Positions 45,816-54,220 of a DNA stretch of 64,000 nt are shown in pieces. Source of the stretch: Sphingomonas taxi (GTDB lineage: Bacteria > Pseudomonadota > Alphaproteobacteria > Sphingomonadales > Sphingomonadaceae); assembly GCA_003243195.1 (NCBI GenBank), contig QFQI01000013.1, forward strand, positions 1 through 64,000. The letters run 5' to 3'. The notes under the pieces are model-generated. The model saw nothing but the letters and a program-made list of their open reading frames with translations. It was not told where the DNA came from and did not search any database. Numbering within the stretch: position 1 is the first letter of the stretch; every line of letters starts with the position of its first letter. A program made the translations under genes and the position numbers.

Positions 45816-46775
45816 TCAAAGCGTCTTCAGCACCGCCTCGATATCGTCCATCGACACGACGCTCACCGCCTCCACGTCGGGCGCGATGCGCTTCACCATC
45901 GGCGCGAGCACCTTGCCGCCGAACTCCACGAACCCGGTCACGCCCGCGTCCACCATCGCCAGCACCGATTCGCGCCACCGCACGCGCCCGGTCACCTGCT
46001 CCACCAGCAGCCGGCGGATCGCGTCGGGATCGGCGACCGCCGTCGCATCGACGTTCGCATAGACCGGCACCAGCGGCGCGCGCAGCTCGGCCTCCGCCAG
46101 TGCGCCTTCCATCACCCGCGCGGCATCCTCCATCAGCGCGCAGTGGAACGGGGCCGATACCGGCAGCAGCACCGCGCGCTTCGCCCCCATTTCCTTCGCC
46201 AGCGCCACCGCGCGTTCCACGGCGGCCCGGTGGCCGGAGATCACCACCTGCGACGGATCATTGTCGTTGGCGACCGTGCACACCGGGGTCTCGCCCCCCT
46301 CCGCCACGATCGACTCGATCGCCGCACCTGCGATCGCCTGCGCCTTGTCGACATCCGCACCCAGCAGCGCCGCCATCGCCCCCTCGCCGACCGGCACCGC
46401 CGCCTGCATCGCGCGCCCGCGCGTCTTCAGCAGCCGTGCGGTGGTGTCCAGCGACAGCGCCTCCGCCGCGCACAACGCGCTATATTCACCCAGCGAGTGG
46501 CCGGCGACGAAGTCGGCCTTCTCCGCCAGCCGCACGCCGCCCTCCTGCACCAGCACGCGCAGCGTGGCGATCGCGTTCGCCATGATCGCGGGCTGCGCAT
46601 TCTCGGTCAGCGTCAGCTCGTCCGCCGGCCCCTCGGCCATCAGCCGGCGCAGGTTCTGCCCCAGCGCCTCGTCGACCTCGCCGAACACCTCGCGCGCCAC
46701 AGCCGACGCATCGGCAAGCGCCGCGCCCATGCCGACCGCCTGGCTGCCCTGACCCGGAAAGATGAACGCGCGCAT
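45816..46775 (-). CDS. fabD: Malonyl-CoA:ACP transacylase
   Basis: 319 aa. FIFPGQGSQAVGMG at the N-terminus, FVAGHSLGEYSALC with the catalytic serine, and PVSAPFHCALM with the catalytic histidine identify FabD. It loads malonate onto ACP. AGGAGG lies just before the start at 46775. It is the first gene of the fabD-fabG-acpP-fabF-mltG group and is divergent from rpsF. Confidence 0.97.
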   Translation of the reverse strand: MRAFIFPGQGSQAVGMGAALADASAVAREVFGEVDEALGQNLRRLMAEGPADELTLTENAQPAIMANAIATLRVLVQEGGVRLAEKADFVAGHSLGEYSALCAAEALSLDTTARLLKTRGRAMQAAVPVGEGAMAALLGADVDKAQAIAGAAIESIVAEGGETPVCTVANDNDPSQVVISGHRAAVERAVALAKEMGAKRAVLLPVSAPFHCALMEDAARVMEGALAEAELRAPLVPVYANVDATAVADPDAIRRLLVEQVTGRVRWRESVLAMVDAGVTGFVEFGGKVLAPMVKRIAPDVEAVSVVSMDDIEAVLKTL

Positions 46776-47126
46776 GATGCCCTCCTGTGAAGGACCGCGC
46801 TGCTAGGGCGAGTGGTGCGTGGCGGTCAACCGCGCTGGCATTTTCGACCGCGCCGGTGTATGTTCCCGATATGTTCGACACGCACCTTCCTCCCGCCCTT
46901 CCCCGCGATCGCGGCGGCCGGTCGATTCCGACGCCGACGTAGTGTGATCTTTGTCAACTTCCGCGGCGCCCGGGCGCGCTTGCTTTCGAGTCGGTTCTGC
47001 GCCATAGCGGCCCCGCTTCGGGCGGAAGGGCATATACCCTTTCCGCCCTTTGCCGTTGGAACGACAGCCGGAGGGGCGTTGCGCATGGGGCGTACGTCAG
47101 CGATCGGCCAACATGAAGGTACAAGC
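46776..47126. promoter_or_regulatory. Divergent fabD/rpsF intergenic region
   Basis: 351 bp with no convincing gene. It must hold the promoters for fabD (minus) and rpsF (plus). A CATATACC box at 47031-47038 could be a -10 for rpsF, leaving an untranslated leader of about 80 bases. A TTGACA-like element exists on the minus strand near 46950. In many bacteria the rpsF leader is bound by the S6:S18 dimer; the stretch GACAGCCGGAGGGGCG near 47066 might be such a site, but the fold was not confirmed. Confidence 0.4.
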
Positions 47127-47555
47127 ATGGCTCTGTACGAGCATGTGTTCCTTGCGCGCCAGGATCTGGCACAGGCGCAGGTGGACACGTTGGCGGAAAC
47201 CGCCACCAAGATCGTCACCGATCACGGCGGCAAGGTCGTCAAGACCGAGACCTGGGGCCTGCGCAGCCTCGCCTATCGCATCGCGAAGAACCGCAAGGCG
47301 CATTACGTGATGCTCGAGATCGACGCGCCGGGCGACACCGTCGCCGAGCTGGAGCGTCAGACCAGCATCAACGAGGACGTGATCCGCTACATGACCGTCC
47401 GCGTCGACGGCCACGAAGCCGGCCCGACCGTGATGATGCGCAAGCAGGAGCGCGACCGCGAGCGTCGCAGCGACCGCGAGGGCGGCCGTGAAGGTGGCCG
47501 GGGCGAACGTGGCGATCGTGGTCCCCGCCGTGACCGTGAAGAGGAGGCCGCATAA
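47127..47555 (+). CDS. rpsF: 30S ribosomal protein S6
   Basis: 142 aa. The S6 fold (about 1-95) is followed by a highly charged Arg/Glu/Gly tail (RERRSDREGGREGGRGERG). The start at 47127 has GAAGG seven bases upstream; an in-frame open stretch back to 46812 is non-coding leader. The stop overlaps the rpsR start (TAATG). Confidence 0.97.
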   Translation: MALYEHVFLARQDLAQAQVDTLAETATKIVTDHGGKVVKTETWGLRSLAYRIAKNRKAHYVMLEIDAPGDTVAELERQTSINEDVIRYMTVRVDGHEAGPTVMMRKQERDRERRSDREGGREGGRGERGDRGPRRDREEEAA

Positions 47556-47779
47556 TGGCGCGTCCGTTTTTCCGCCGCCGCAAGTCGTGCCCGTTCAGCG
47601 CCAAGGATGCGCCCCGGATCGACTATAAGGACGTGCGGCTGCTGCAGGGCTTCGTGTCCGAGCGTGGCAAGATCGTTCCGTCGCGCATCACCTCGGTGAG
47701 CGCCAAGAAGCAGCGCGAGCTGGCGCAGGCGATCAAGCGCGCGCGTCACCTGGGCCTGCTGCCCTACGTCGTGAAGTAA
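47555..47779 (+). CDS. rpsR: 30S ribosomal protein S18
   Basis: 74 aa basic protein with the S18 core DYKDVRLLQGFVSERGKIVPSRI and KKQRELAQAIKRARHLGLLPYV. It binds the 30S platform together with S6. The start overlaps the rpsF stop; rplI follows by 12 bp. Confidence 0.98.
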   Translation: MARPFFRRRKSCPFSAKDAPRIDYKDVRLLQGFVSERGKIVPSRITSVSAKKQRELAQAIKRARHLGLLPYVVK

Positions 47780-47791
47780 GGAGAAGGGCAG

Positions 47792-48385
47792 ATGGATATC
47801 ATTCTGCTTGAGCGCGTCGAGAAGCTCGGCGGCATCGGCGACGTGGTGAAGGTCAAGGACGGCTTCGCCCGCAACTACCTGCTGCCGCGCAAGAAGGCGC
47901 TGCGCGCCAACGAAGCGAACCGCAAGGTGTTCGAGGCGAACCGCGCCCGCATCGAATCCGAGAACGCCTCGCGCCGCAGCGATGCCGAGAAGGAAGCCGG
48001 CTCGTTCAAGGACGCGAAGGTCACGCTGATCCGTCAGTCGTCCAACACCGGCCAGCTCTACGGCTCGGTCGCGGTGCGCGACCTGATCGAGGCGCTGCAG
48101 GCCGATGGTCACAAGGTGACCAAGAGCCAGGTGGTGCTGGATCGTCCGATCAAGTCGATCGGCCTGTACGACGTCAAGGTGCTGCTGCACCCGGAGGTCG
48201 CGGTGAACGTGAAGGTCAACGTCGCCCGCTCGCCGGAAGAGGCCGAGATGCAGCTCCAGGGCGTCGACGTGATGGCGCAGGTCTTCGAGGAAGGGCGCGA
48301 TCAGGGCGGCTTCACCGAGGATTACGACCCGAACGCCGAACCCGGCGCGACGGCCGAGGTGCAGGAGGACGAGGCGCAGGGCTGA
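47792..48385 (+). CDS. rplI: 50S ribosomal protein L9
   Basis: 197 aa, longer than the roughly 150 residues of E. coli L9. The N-terminal domain (IILLERVEKLGGIGDVVKVKDGFARNYLLP) and the long connecting helix are standard. The extra length is an acidic C-terminal tail (after about 170; FTEDYDPNAEPGATAEVQEDEAQG-like composition). AGGAG is present eight to ten bases before the start. Last gene of the rpsF-rpsR-rplI operon. Confidence 0.97.
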   Translation: MDIILLERVEKLGGIGDVVKVKDGFARNYLLPRKKALRANEANRKVFEANRARIESENASRRSDAEKEAGSFKDAKVTLIRQSSNTGQLYGSVAVRDLIEALQADGHKVTKSQVVLDRPIKSIGLYDVKVLLHPEVAVNVKVNVARSPEEAEMQLQGVDVMAQVFEEGRDQGGFTEDYDPNAEPGATAEVQEDEAQG

Positions 48386-48418
48386 CCGCCCCCGCCGCGT
48401 TCCGACGCCCGATGAAAG

Positions 48419-48452
48419 AAAGGCCCGCCCGGTACGAACCGGGCGGGCCTTT
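48419..48452 (+). terminator. Intrinsic terminator of the rpsF-rpsR-rplI operon
   Basis: A perfect 15-bp stem AAAGGCCCGCCCGGT / ACCGGGCGGGCCTTT with an ACGA loop, 33 bp after the rplI stop, ending in TTTCCGTTT. It is the clearest terminator in the window. Confidence 0.9.
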
Positions 48453-48458
48453 CCGTTT

Positions 48459-48491
48459 GGACGCCGCCTGAGAGGGGGGAAAGCGGCGTCC
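48459..48491 (-). terminator. Second hairpin, probable terminator of the small minus-strand gene
   Basis: GGACGCCGC (48459-48467) pairs with GCGGCGTCC (48483-48491) around a purine-rich 15-base loop. On the minus strand it lies just after the stop of the 25-codon ORF at 48507. On the plus strand it directly follows the rplI terminator. Confidence 0.4.
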
Positions 48492-48506
48492 GGGGGGACC
48501 GTCGGC

Positions 48507-48584
48507 TCAGGGCACCACGATCGTCGCGCCGACGACGGCGGCGAACGGCACCAGGGCCAGGAACAGGGGCATGAAGTGCTTCAT
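48507..48584 (-). CDS. Small hydrophobic protein, 25 aa
   Basis: An ATG at 48584 opens a 25-codon frame reading MKHFMPLFLALVPFAAVV followed by GATIVVP. It is a single hydrophobic segment behind a short positive N-terminus, so it would insert in the membrane. A weak AAGG lies eight bases upstream, and a hairpin follows the stop. No function can be assigned; coding status is uncertain. Confidence 0.4.
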   Translation of the reverse strand: MKHFMPLFLALVPFAAVVGATIVVP

Positions 48585-48797
48585 GGTGGCGACCTTCGGG
48601 GCTTATGCTATGATCGAGGCTCCCAATGCGCACGCCCCGGCAAAGGTTTCGCGGCGATGAACAAAATCGCGGGCGACCGCCGCCACCGCCGCTGCGACGA
48701 ACCGCCTGCCGATGGCGGAACACCGCGCCGGGCGGGCGGTTGTCCGGCTGTGATACCTGCCCGGTTCGGCAGGCGATTGGTGACAGCGTTAGGAACA

Positions 48798-48968
48798 ATG
48801 GTGACCGTGAGGGAGAAGGATCGGCAGGAACGTCTGGCCATTATCGGCAGGACGCTGTGCACCGGCGTGAAGGTGCCGACCGACACATATATCGCCGGTG
48901 ACATCCCGTTGCTGCTCACCCGGCTGAGCCAGATCCCCGCCCTGCCTGGCGACGACCGCCGCCGCTGA
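48798..48968 (+). CDS. Small hypothetical protein, 56 aa
   Basis: From ATG 48798 (TTAGGAACA just upstream) the frame encodes a compact soluble sequence with EKDRQERLAIIGRTLCTGV, PTDTYIAGDIPLLLTRLSQ and a basic end. Composition is protein-like, unlike the arginine-rich sequence upstream in the same frame, which suggests this shorter start. No domain recognised. It faces the convergent FAD oxidoreductase. Confidence 0.45.
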   Translation: MVTVREKDRQERLAIIGRTLCTGVKVPTDTYIAGDIPLLLTRLSQIPALPGDDRRR

Positions 48969-49008
48969 CCGCGAGCCAGTAAGGGCGCCGTTCGATCGGG
49001 TGCCTTCC

Positions 49009-50085
49009 CTACGGCGCCGCAAAGCGCGACGGCACGTACCGATCGGCATCCACGCCCTCGGGCATCGCCGCGCCGGTCAGCAATGCGGCGCCGATCAGCG
49101 CGGCGGCGGGGGCGGTCTGGATACCGAAGCCGCCCTGCCCCGCGAACCAGAAGAAGCCATTGTCGGCCATCCCATAGACCGGCTGGCGGTCCGGCGCGAA
49201 CGACCGCAGCCCGGCCCAGCGCCGCTCGACCCGCACGATCCGCCAGTCGACCGCGTGCTGAAGCCGGTCGATCGCTATGGCGACATCCAGTTCCTCGGCG
49301 GCGACGTCGTGGGGCTGCACCGGATGCTCGTCATGCGGGCTGAGCCATAGCCGCCCGCCCGCCTCCGGCTTGAAGTAGAAGCCGCCCGATATGTCGATCA
49401 CGAACGGCAGCGACGCCGGTGCCGCCGGCTCGGTGAGCAACTGCACCATCGTGCGGCGATAGGGGCGGATGCCGAGCGGGGCGGCGCCGGCGCAGGCCGC
49501 CACCTCGTCCGCCCAGGCGCCGGCGGCGTTGACGAGCACCGACGCGCCGAACACGCGCCCGTCGGCGGTCACCAGACGCCATCCCGCCGCGCCGCGCTCG
49601 GCGGTGGCCAGCCGCGCGCCGGCGACCAGCACCGCCCCTGCACGCCGCGCCTGCGCCAGATAGTCGCCATGGAGGCGGGCGACGTCGATATAGGCGCAGG
49701 TCGGCTCGCTCACCCCCAGCGTCCATTCGCGCCGCAGTCCGGGCACCAGCGGCTGCGGATCGACGGTCGACAGTGCCACCGGCGTGTCCGCGAACTCCGC
49801 CAGCAGCGCGTCCACCGCCGCCGCGTCCTCGCCCCGCCCGATGTGCAGCGCGCCAAGCGGATCGAGGTAGCCGCCATCGCGCAGCATCGCGCCGGACGCG
49901 GTGGTCAGCGGCTGGATGCCCGGCCCCCCATAGGTTTCCGACCAGAACGCCGCCGAACGCCCGGTGGCGTGGTAGCCGGGCTGGTCCTCCGCCTCCAGCA
50001 GCAGCACGCGCGCGCGGTCGCCGATCGCCGCGGCGAGGCTGGCACCGGCAATCCCTGCGCCGATGATCGCGATGTCGTGGGTCAT
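49009..50085 (-). CDS. FAD-dependent D-amino-acid (D-arginine) dehydrogenase-like protein
   Basis: 358 aa DAO-family flavoprotein. The FAD site is DIAIIGAGIAGASLAAAIG and the flavin-region motif YHATGRSAAFWSETYGGP resembles Pseudomonas D-arginine dehydrogenase (DauA). FWFAGQGGFGIQTAPAAA near the C-terminus is the second FAD-contact block. It probably oxidises D-amino acids to keto acids. The start overlaps the alpha/beta hydrolase stop by ATGA. Specificity cannot be read from sequence. Confidence 0.85.
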   Translation of the reverse strand: MTHDIAIIGAGIAGASLAAAIGDRARVLLLEAEDQPGYHATGRSAAFWSETYGGPGIQPLTTASGAMLRDGGYLDPLGALHIGRGEDAAAVDALLAEFADTPVALSTVDPQPLVPGLRREWTLGVSEPTCAYIDVARLHGDYLAQARRAGAVLVAGARLATAERGAAGWRLVTADGRVFGASVLVNAAGAWADEVAACAGAAPLGIRPYRRTMVQLLTEPAAPASLPFVIDISGGFYFKPEAGGRLWLSPHDEHPVQPHDVAAEELDVAIAIDRLQHAVDWRIVRVERRWAGLRSFAPDRQPVYGMADNGFFWFAGQGGFGIQTAPAAALIGAALLTGAAMPEGVDADRYVPSRFAAP

Positions 50086-51026
50086 GCCGCGTGCCGCGCC
50101 AGGAAGTCGTCGATCGCCGCCAGCGCCGCGTCGCGCACCGGATCGGCCTCGCGCAGCAATTCATGCGCCGCGCCGTCGCCGAAGCGGCGCAGCGTCGCGT
50201 GCTTCAGCCGCGCGGCGACGCCCGCCGCCGCTGCGGGATCGACCAGCCGGTCGCCGTCCGCCACCAGCATCAGCACCGGCGTGTCCAGCGTCGCGAGCCG
50301 CGGGTCGGCGCGCAGCCGGGCGGTCGCGGCGAACGCCTCGTCCAGCCACGCCCAGCTCGGCGGCCCCAGCCGCAGGCTCGGCTGCGTATCGTGCCACCAC
50401 GCCTCGTCGGCGTAGCGCGTCGCATCGGCGGTCAGCAGCCGCTGCCGGTTGGCTGCGCCCGGCCGCTCATGCCCCTTCCACGCCGCCCGCGTCGGATCGC
50501 CCAGCCGCCGCATCGCGCGCGCCACACGCCCGCCGATCCACGCACCGACCGGCGAGCGCAACCCCAGCATCGGCGCGACCAGCACCGCGGCGTCGGCGCG
50601 GATCGCGCCGTCCAGCAGCGCGCGCAGCACCAGATAGCCGCCCATCGAATGTCCGATGACGACGTGCGGGCCGGGGTTCTGCGCGGTCCAGTCGCGCCAG
50701 ACATGCGCGAGATCGTCGACCCATGCCGAAAAATCGTCGCAATGGCCGACGTTCGCGTCGGCGCACAGCCGCCCCGAGCCGCCCTGCCCACGCCAGTCGA
50801 AGGCCGACACCGCCCAGCCGCGATCGTGCCAGTCGGCGAACGCCTCCAGATACTTCTCGAACATGTCGCCGCGACCGCTCTGGAACAGGATCGCACCGCG
50901 TCCGCGGCCGGGGCGATCGAAGCGGCGCAGCGGCCAGCCGTCGGCCGCCGCACTGGTGGTGACACGCGCATCGGCGGGAAGGGCGCGCCGGATGGCGGCG
51001 GGATCGGTGAACGGCATCGCGGCCAT
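50082..51026 (-). CDS. Alpha/beta hydrolase (monoacylglycerol lipase/lysophospholipase-like)
   Basis: 314 aa, no signal peptide. The nucleophile elbow GHSMGGYLVLRALL, the acid in MLVADGDRLVDP and the histidine in GDGAAHELLRE form the expected triad. The cap region resembles the PldB/monoacylglycerol lipase branch. It is coupled to the DauA-like gene by an ATGA overlap and divergent from cpaA. An ATG nine bases downstream (51017) is an alternative start. Physiological substrate unknown. Confidence 0.88.
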   Translation of the reverse strand: MAAMPFTDPAAIRRALPADARVTTSAAADGWPLRRFDRPGRGRGAILFQSGRGDMFEKYLEAFADWHDRGWAVSAFDWRGQGGSGRLCADANVGHCDDFSAWVDDLAHVWRDWTAQNPGPHVVIGHSMGGYLVLRALLDGAIRADAAVLVAPMLGLRSPVGAWIGGRVARAMRRLGDPTRAAWKGHERPGAANRQRLLTADATRYADEAWWHDTQPSLRLGPPSWAWLDEAFAATARLRADPRLATLDTPVLMLVADGDRLVDPAAAAGVAARLKHATLRRFGDGAAHELLREADPVRDAALAAIDDFLARHAA

Positions 51027-51067
51027 GGTTACGGTTTCTCAAACCATTCCGTCTAGCGCCATGCACC

Positions 51068-51544
51068 ATGAGCTGGGGAATTCTCGCATGGCTGTTGCCC
51101 GCCGTCATGGGCGCGTTGCTGGTTTCGGCCGGCATCGAGGACGTGCGCACGCGCGAGATCGCCAACTGGAAGAACGCCGCGATCGCGCTGCTCGCGCCGC
51201 TGTGGTGGGTCTCGATCGGTCTTGATCCCTGGCCGGCGATGATCGGGCAGGTGCTAATCGCCGCCGTCGTCTTCGGGCTGTTCGTGTGCGCCTTCGCGCT
51301 CGGGCAGATGGGCGGCGGCGACGTCAAGATGATCGGCGCGCTGGCGCTCTGGCTTACGCCGCTGCGGCTGCTCGACATGCTGCTGGCGATGGCGGTGATC
51401 GGTGGCGCGCTGACGCTGGCGATGCTGATCGAGCGGCGCGTGCGGCGCAGCGGCGCCGCGATCGAGGTGCCGTACGGCGTCGCGATCGCGCTGGCGGGGC
51501 TGCTCGCGCTTCGCGAACCGCTCCTTAACCAATTTACCCAATAA
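51068..51544 (+). CDS. cpaA: Prepilin peptidase CpaA/TadV
   Basis: 158 aa, mostly membrane helices. The two catalytic aspartates of type IV prepilin peptidases are present in GIEDVRTREIANW and GGGDVKMIGAL. It lacks the N-terminal methylase domain, as is usual for the Tad branch. It would process Flp pilins and pseudopilins at the inner membrane. First gene of the Cpa/Tad cluster. Confidence 0.93.
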   Translation: MSWGILAWLLPAVMGALLVSAGIEDVRTREIANWKNAAIALLAPLWWVSIGLDPWPAMIGQVLIAAVVFGLFVCAFALGQMGGGDVKMIGALALWLTPLRLLDMLLAMAVIGGALTLAMLIERRVRRSGAAIEVPYGVAIALAGLLALREPLLNQFTQ

Positions 51545-51592
51545 CCATCACCGCACCCGGCGCAGCGGCGCCGGCCCAGGACAAGGTCACCC

Positions 51593-52615
51593 ATGGACAG
51601 TCGCAAGCTTATCATGCTGGTCGGGGCGCTGCTGGTGGCGGCGGTCACCGCCTTCGCCGCGCGCTCGATGATCGCCGGTTCCCCCGCGCCCGAAGCGGTG
51701 GCGGCGCCGTCCGCGCCCAAGCTCGACGGGTCGGAGGTGCTGGTCGCCACGCGCGCGCTGCCGGTCGGCACGATCCTGGACGCCACCGCGCTGAAATTCC
51801 AGCCCTGGCCCAAGGAACTGGTCGAGAACGCATATTACCAGCGCCAGAACACCGACATGGCCAAGCTGATCGGCACGGTCGTGCGCCTGCCGGTCACCGC
51901 CGGCCAGCCGCTGACCCAGGGGCAGTTGGTGAAGCCCGGCGACCGCGGCTTCCTGGCCGCCGCGCTGGGCGCGGGGATGCGCGCGGTCACGGTGCCGGTG
52001 TCGGCGCAGACCAGCGTCGCGGGCTTTGTGTTTCCGGGCGACCATGTCGACCTGATCCTGACGCAATCGGTAGACGGCGGCGGCGACGGCCCGCCGCTGA
52101 AGGCCAGCGAGACCGTGATCCGCAACCTGCGCGTGCTCGCCACCGACCAGCGCACCAGCGACCAGAAGGACGAGCAGGGCAACACCGTCGTCCAGACCTT
52201 CTCCACGATCACCGTCGAGGCGACGCCCAAGATCGCCGAGCAGATCGCGGTGGCGCAGACGATCGGCACGCTGTCGCTGTCGCTGCGCTCGATCGCGGAC
52301 AATGCCTCGGAACTGGATCAGGCGATCGCCTCGGGTGCGGTCAGCGTCGGCGACGGCAAGGATCCCAGGGCCGAGCAGGCGATGTTCGACAAGCTGGCCA
52401 ATACGCCGCAGGCCGGCAACACCACCTATGCGGTCGGCGCGGACGTCTCGCGCTTCCAGCGTCGCACCGTCCCCGCGAAGACGGCCCCGCCCGCCTATGC
52501 CGGTCCCCCGGTCGCCGGCGCGCCGGTCGACCCCGCCGCCGGTGCGCGCGGTCCGCTGGTCCGCATCGCGCGCGGCAATGCCGTCACCGAAGTCTCCGTT
52601 GCAGGAAAGAACTGA
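51593..52615 (+). CDS. cpaB: Flp pilus assembly protein CpaB/RcpC
   Basis: 340 aa. One N-terminal membrane anchor (about 5-24) is followed by an SAF domain (VLVATRALPVGTILDATALKFQPWP) and the RcpC-like domain (GMRAVTVPVSAQTSVAGFVFPGDHVDLIL). It is a periplasmic component associated with the CpaC secretin. One base separates its stop from cpaC. Confidence 0.95.
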   Translation: MDSRKLIMLVGALLVAAVTAFAARSMIAGSPAPEAVAAPSAPKLDGSEVLVATRALPVGTILDATALKFQPWPKELVENAYYQRQNTDMAKLIGTVVRLPVTAGQPLTQGQLVKPGDRGFLAAALGAGMRAVTVPVSAQTSVAGFVFPGDHVDLILTQSVDGGGDGPPLKASETVIRNLRVLATDQRTSDQKDEQGNTVVQTFSTITVEATPKIAEQIAVAQTIGTLSLSLRSIADNASELDQAIASGAVSVGDGKDPRAEQAMFDKLANTPQAGNTTYAVGADVSRFQRRTVPAKTAPPAYAGPPVAGAPVDPAAGARGPLVRIARGNAVTEVSVAGKN

Positions 52616-52616
52616 G

Positions 52617-54209
52617 ATGCGTCTGAACACCCCCGCCCGGTGCGGCGTGACGCTGGTCGCGATGCTCGCCACCGCGCTGCCGCCGGTCGCCGCCGGCGCC
52701 GCGCCGGCCCGCCCCAATGGCGCCGCCGTGGCCGCCAAGCGCCCGGCACGCATCGGCCTGCCGCCGGTCGGCGTCACCAAGCCGTCGGTGGAGAAGTGGC
52801 TGTCGATCGGTGAGGGCGAGCTCATCACGCTGCCCGCCGCGGTCAGCGAGGTCTGGACGTCGAACGCCACCGCCGCCGACGTCTATGTCGCCAATCCGCG
52901 CCAGATTCATCTGTTCGGCAAGGCGGACGGCGAATCGACGATCTTCGCCACGGATCGCTCCGGCGCGGTGATCTATGCCGCCACGGTGCGCGTGGCGCAG
53001 AACGCCAACGGGCTGGACCGGATGATGAAGGCGGCGATGCCCGGCGCGGACATCCACGTCACGCTGGTGGGGCAGATCGCGGTCATCAACGGCCATGTCG
53101 ACTCGCCCGCCGATTCCGAACAGGCGCAGCGGCTGGTGACCGGCCTGCTGAACCCCGGCATCGATCCGACCGCCGATGGTGCGGCGCTGAAGATCGGCGT
53201 CATCAACCGCCTGCGCGCCGCCACGCCGTTGCAGGTGAACCTGCAGGTGAAGTTCGCGGAGGTCAGCCGCTCGTTCCTGAAGAACGTCGCGAACAATATC
53301 ACCACGCGAACGGTCAGCGGCAAGAATCCGCTGTTCGGCTTCGGCACGGGGCGACAGGGCACGATCACCACCGTGCCCGGCACGCCCGGCAGCCCGGTCG
53401 TGGACGCCAACGGCCTTACCGCCGGCGGCACGCTTTACACCCTCCCGTCGGTCGCCAGCCCGGGCGGCACGTTCAGCCTGTTCGGCCGGCTGCTCGGCGC
53501 GGACTTCATCAACGCGCTCGACCTGGGCGAAAGCCTGGGCCAGGTGACGACGCTGGCGAACCCGAACCTCACCGCCTTGTCGGGCGAGACGGGCACCTTC
53601 CTGGCCGGCGGCGAGATCCCGATCCCGATCGCGCAGGCGCTGGGCACCAATTCGATCGAATACAAGCAGTTCGGCGTGAGCCTGGCCTATACGCCCACCG
53701 TGCTGTCGGACGGGCGCATCTCGCTGCGCGTCAAGCCGGAGGTATCGCAGCTCGATTATTCCAACGCGGTGGCGGTCGGCAGCGCGCGCGTCCCCGCGCT
53801 CACCACGCGCCGCGCCGAGACGACGGTCGAGCTGGGTTCGGGGCAGAGCTTCATGATCGCCGGGCTGATGCAGAACACGCACAACAACAATTACAGCAAG
53901 ACGCCGGGCGTCGGCGACCTGCCGATCCTGGGGGCGCTGTTCCGTTCCAACGGGTTCCAGCGCAACGAAACCGAACTGGTGATCGTCATCACCCCGTATC
54001 TGGTGCGCCCGGTCAACGACGGCGACATCAGGCTGCCGACCGACGGCTACAAGGCGCCAACCGACCTCGAGCGCGTCTTCATGGGCAAGCTGGAGAGCGG
54101 CGACCGCACCACGCAACGCCCGAAGCCGCAGATGCAGGCGCCGGCGCCGGCGACCACGCCCAACGACCGCAAGGGTGCGCCGCCCGCGCCCGGCTTCTCG
54201 ATCAATTGA
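52617..54209 (+). CDS. cpaC: Outer-membrane secretin CpaC/RcpA of the Tad pilus
   Basis: 530 aa with a signal peptide (about 1-28). An N-terminal pilus-assembly domain (GEGELITLPAAVSEVWTSN), a BON-like domain and the secretin domain (ALSGETGTFLAGGEIPIPI, VELGSGQSFMIAGLMQN, LPILGALFRSNGFQRNETELVI) are in order. It forms the outer-membrane pore for the pilus. The start at 52617 follows GGAAAG; longer upstream in-frame sequence overlaps cpaB and is rejected. Confidence 0.96.
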   Translation: MRLNTPARCGVTLVAMLATALPPVAAGAAPARPNGAAVAAKRPARIGLPPVGVTKPSVEKWLSIGEGELITLPAAVSEVWTSNATAADVYVANPRQIHLFGKADGESTIFATDRSGAVIYAATVRVAQNANGLDRMMKAAMPGADIHVTLVGQIAVINGHVDSPADSEQAQRLVTGLLNPGIDPTADGAALKIGVINRLRAATPLQVNLQVKFAEVSRSFLKNVANNITTRTVSGKNPLFGFGTGRQGTITTVPGTPGSPVVDANGLTAGGTLYTLPSVASPGGTFSLFGRLLGADFINALDLGESLGQVTTLANPNLTALSGETGTFLAGGEIPIPIAQALGTNSIEYKQFGVSLAYTPTVLSDGRISLRVKPEVSQLDYSNAVAVGSARVPALTTRRAETTVELGSGQSFMIAGLMQNTHNNNYSKTPGVGDLPILGALFRSNGFQRNETELVIVITPYLVRPVNDGDIRLPTDGYKAPTDLERVFMGKLESGDRTTQRPKPQMQAPAPATTPNDRKGAPPAPGFSIN

Positions 54210-54220
54210 GGGTGCCCCAG

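Noticed and set aside
46812..47126. N-terminal extension of ribosomal protein S6
   Set aside because: S6 starts at MALYEHVF; the upstream frame has no S6 homology and overlaps the expected promoter and leader.
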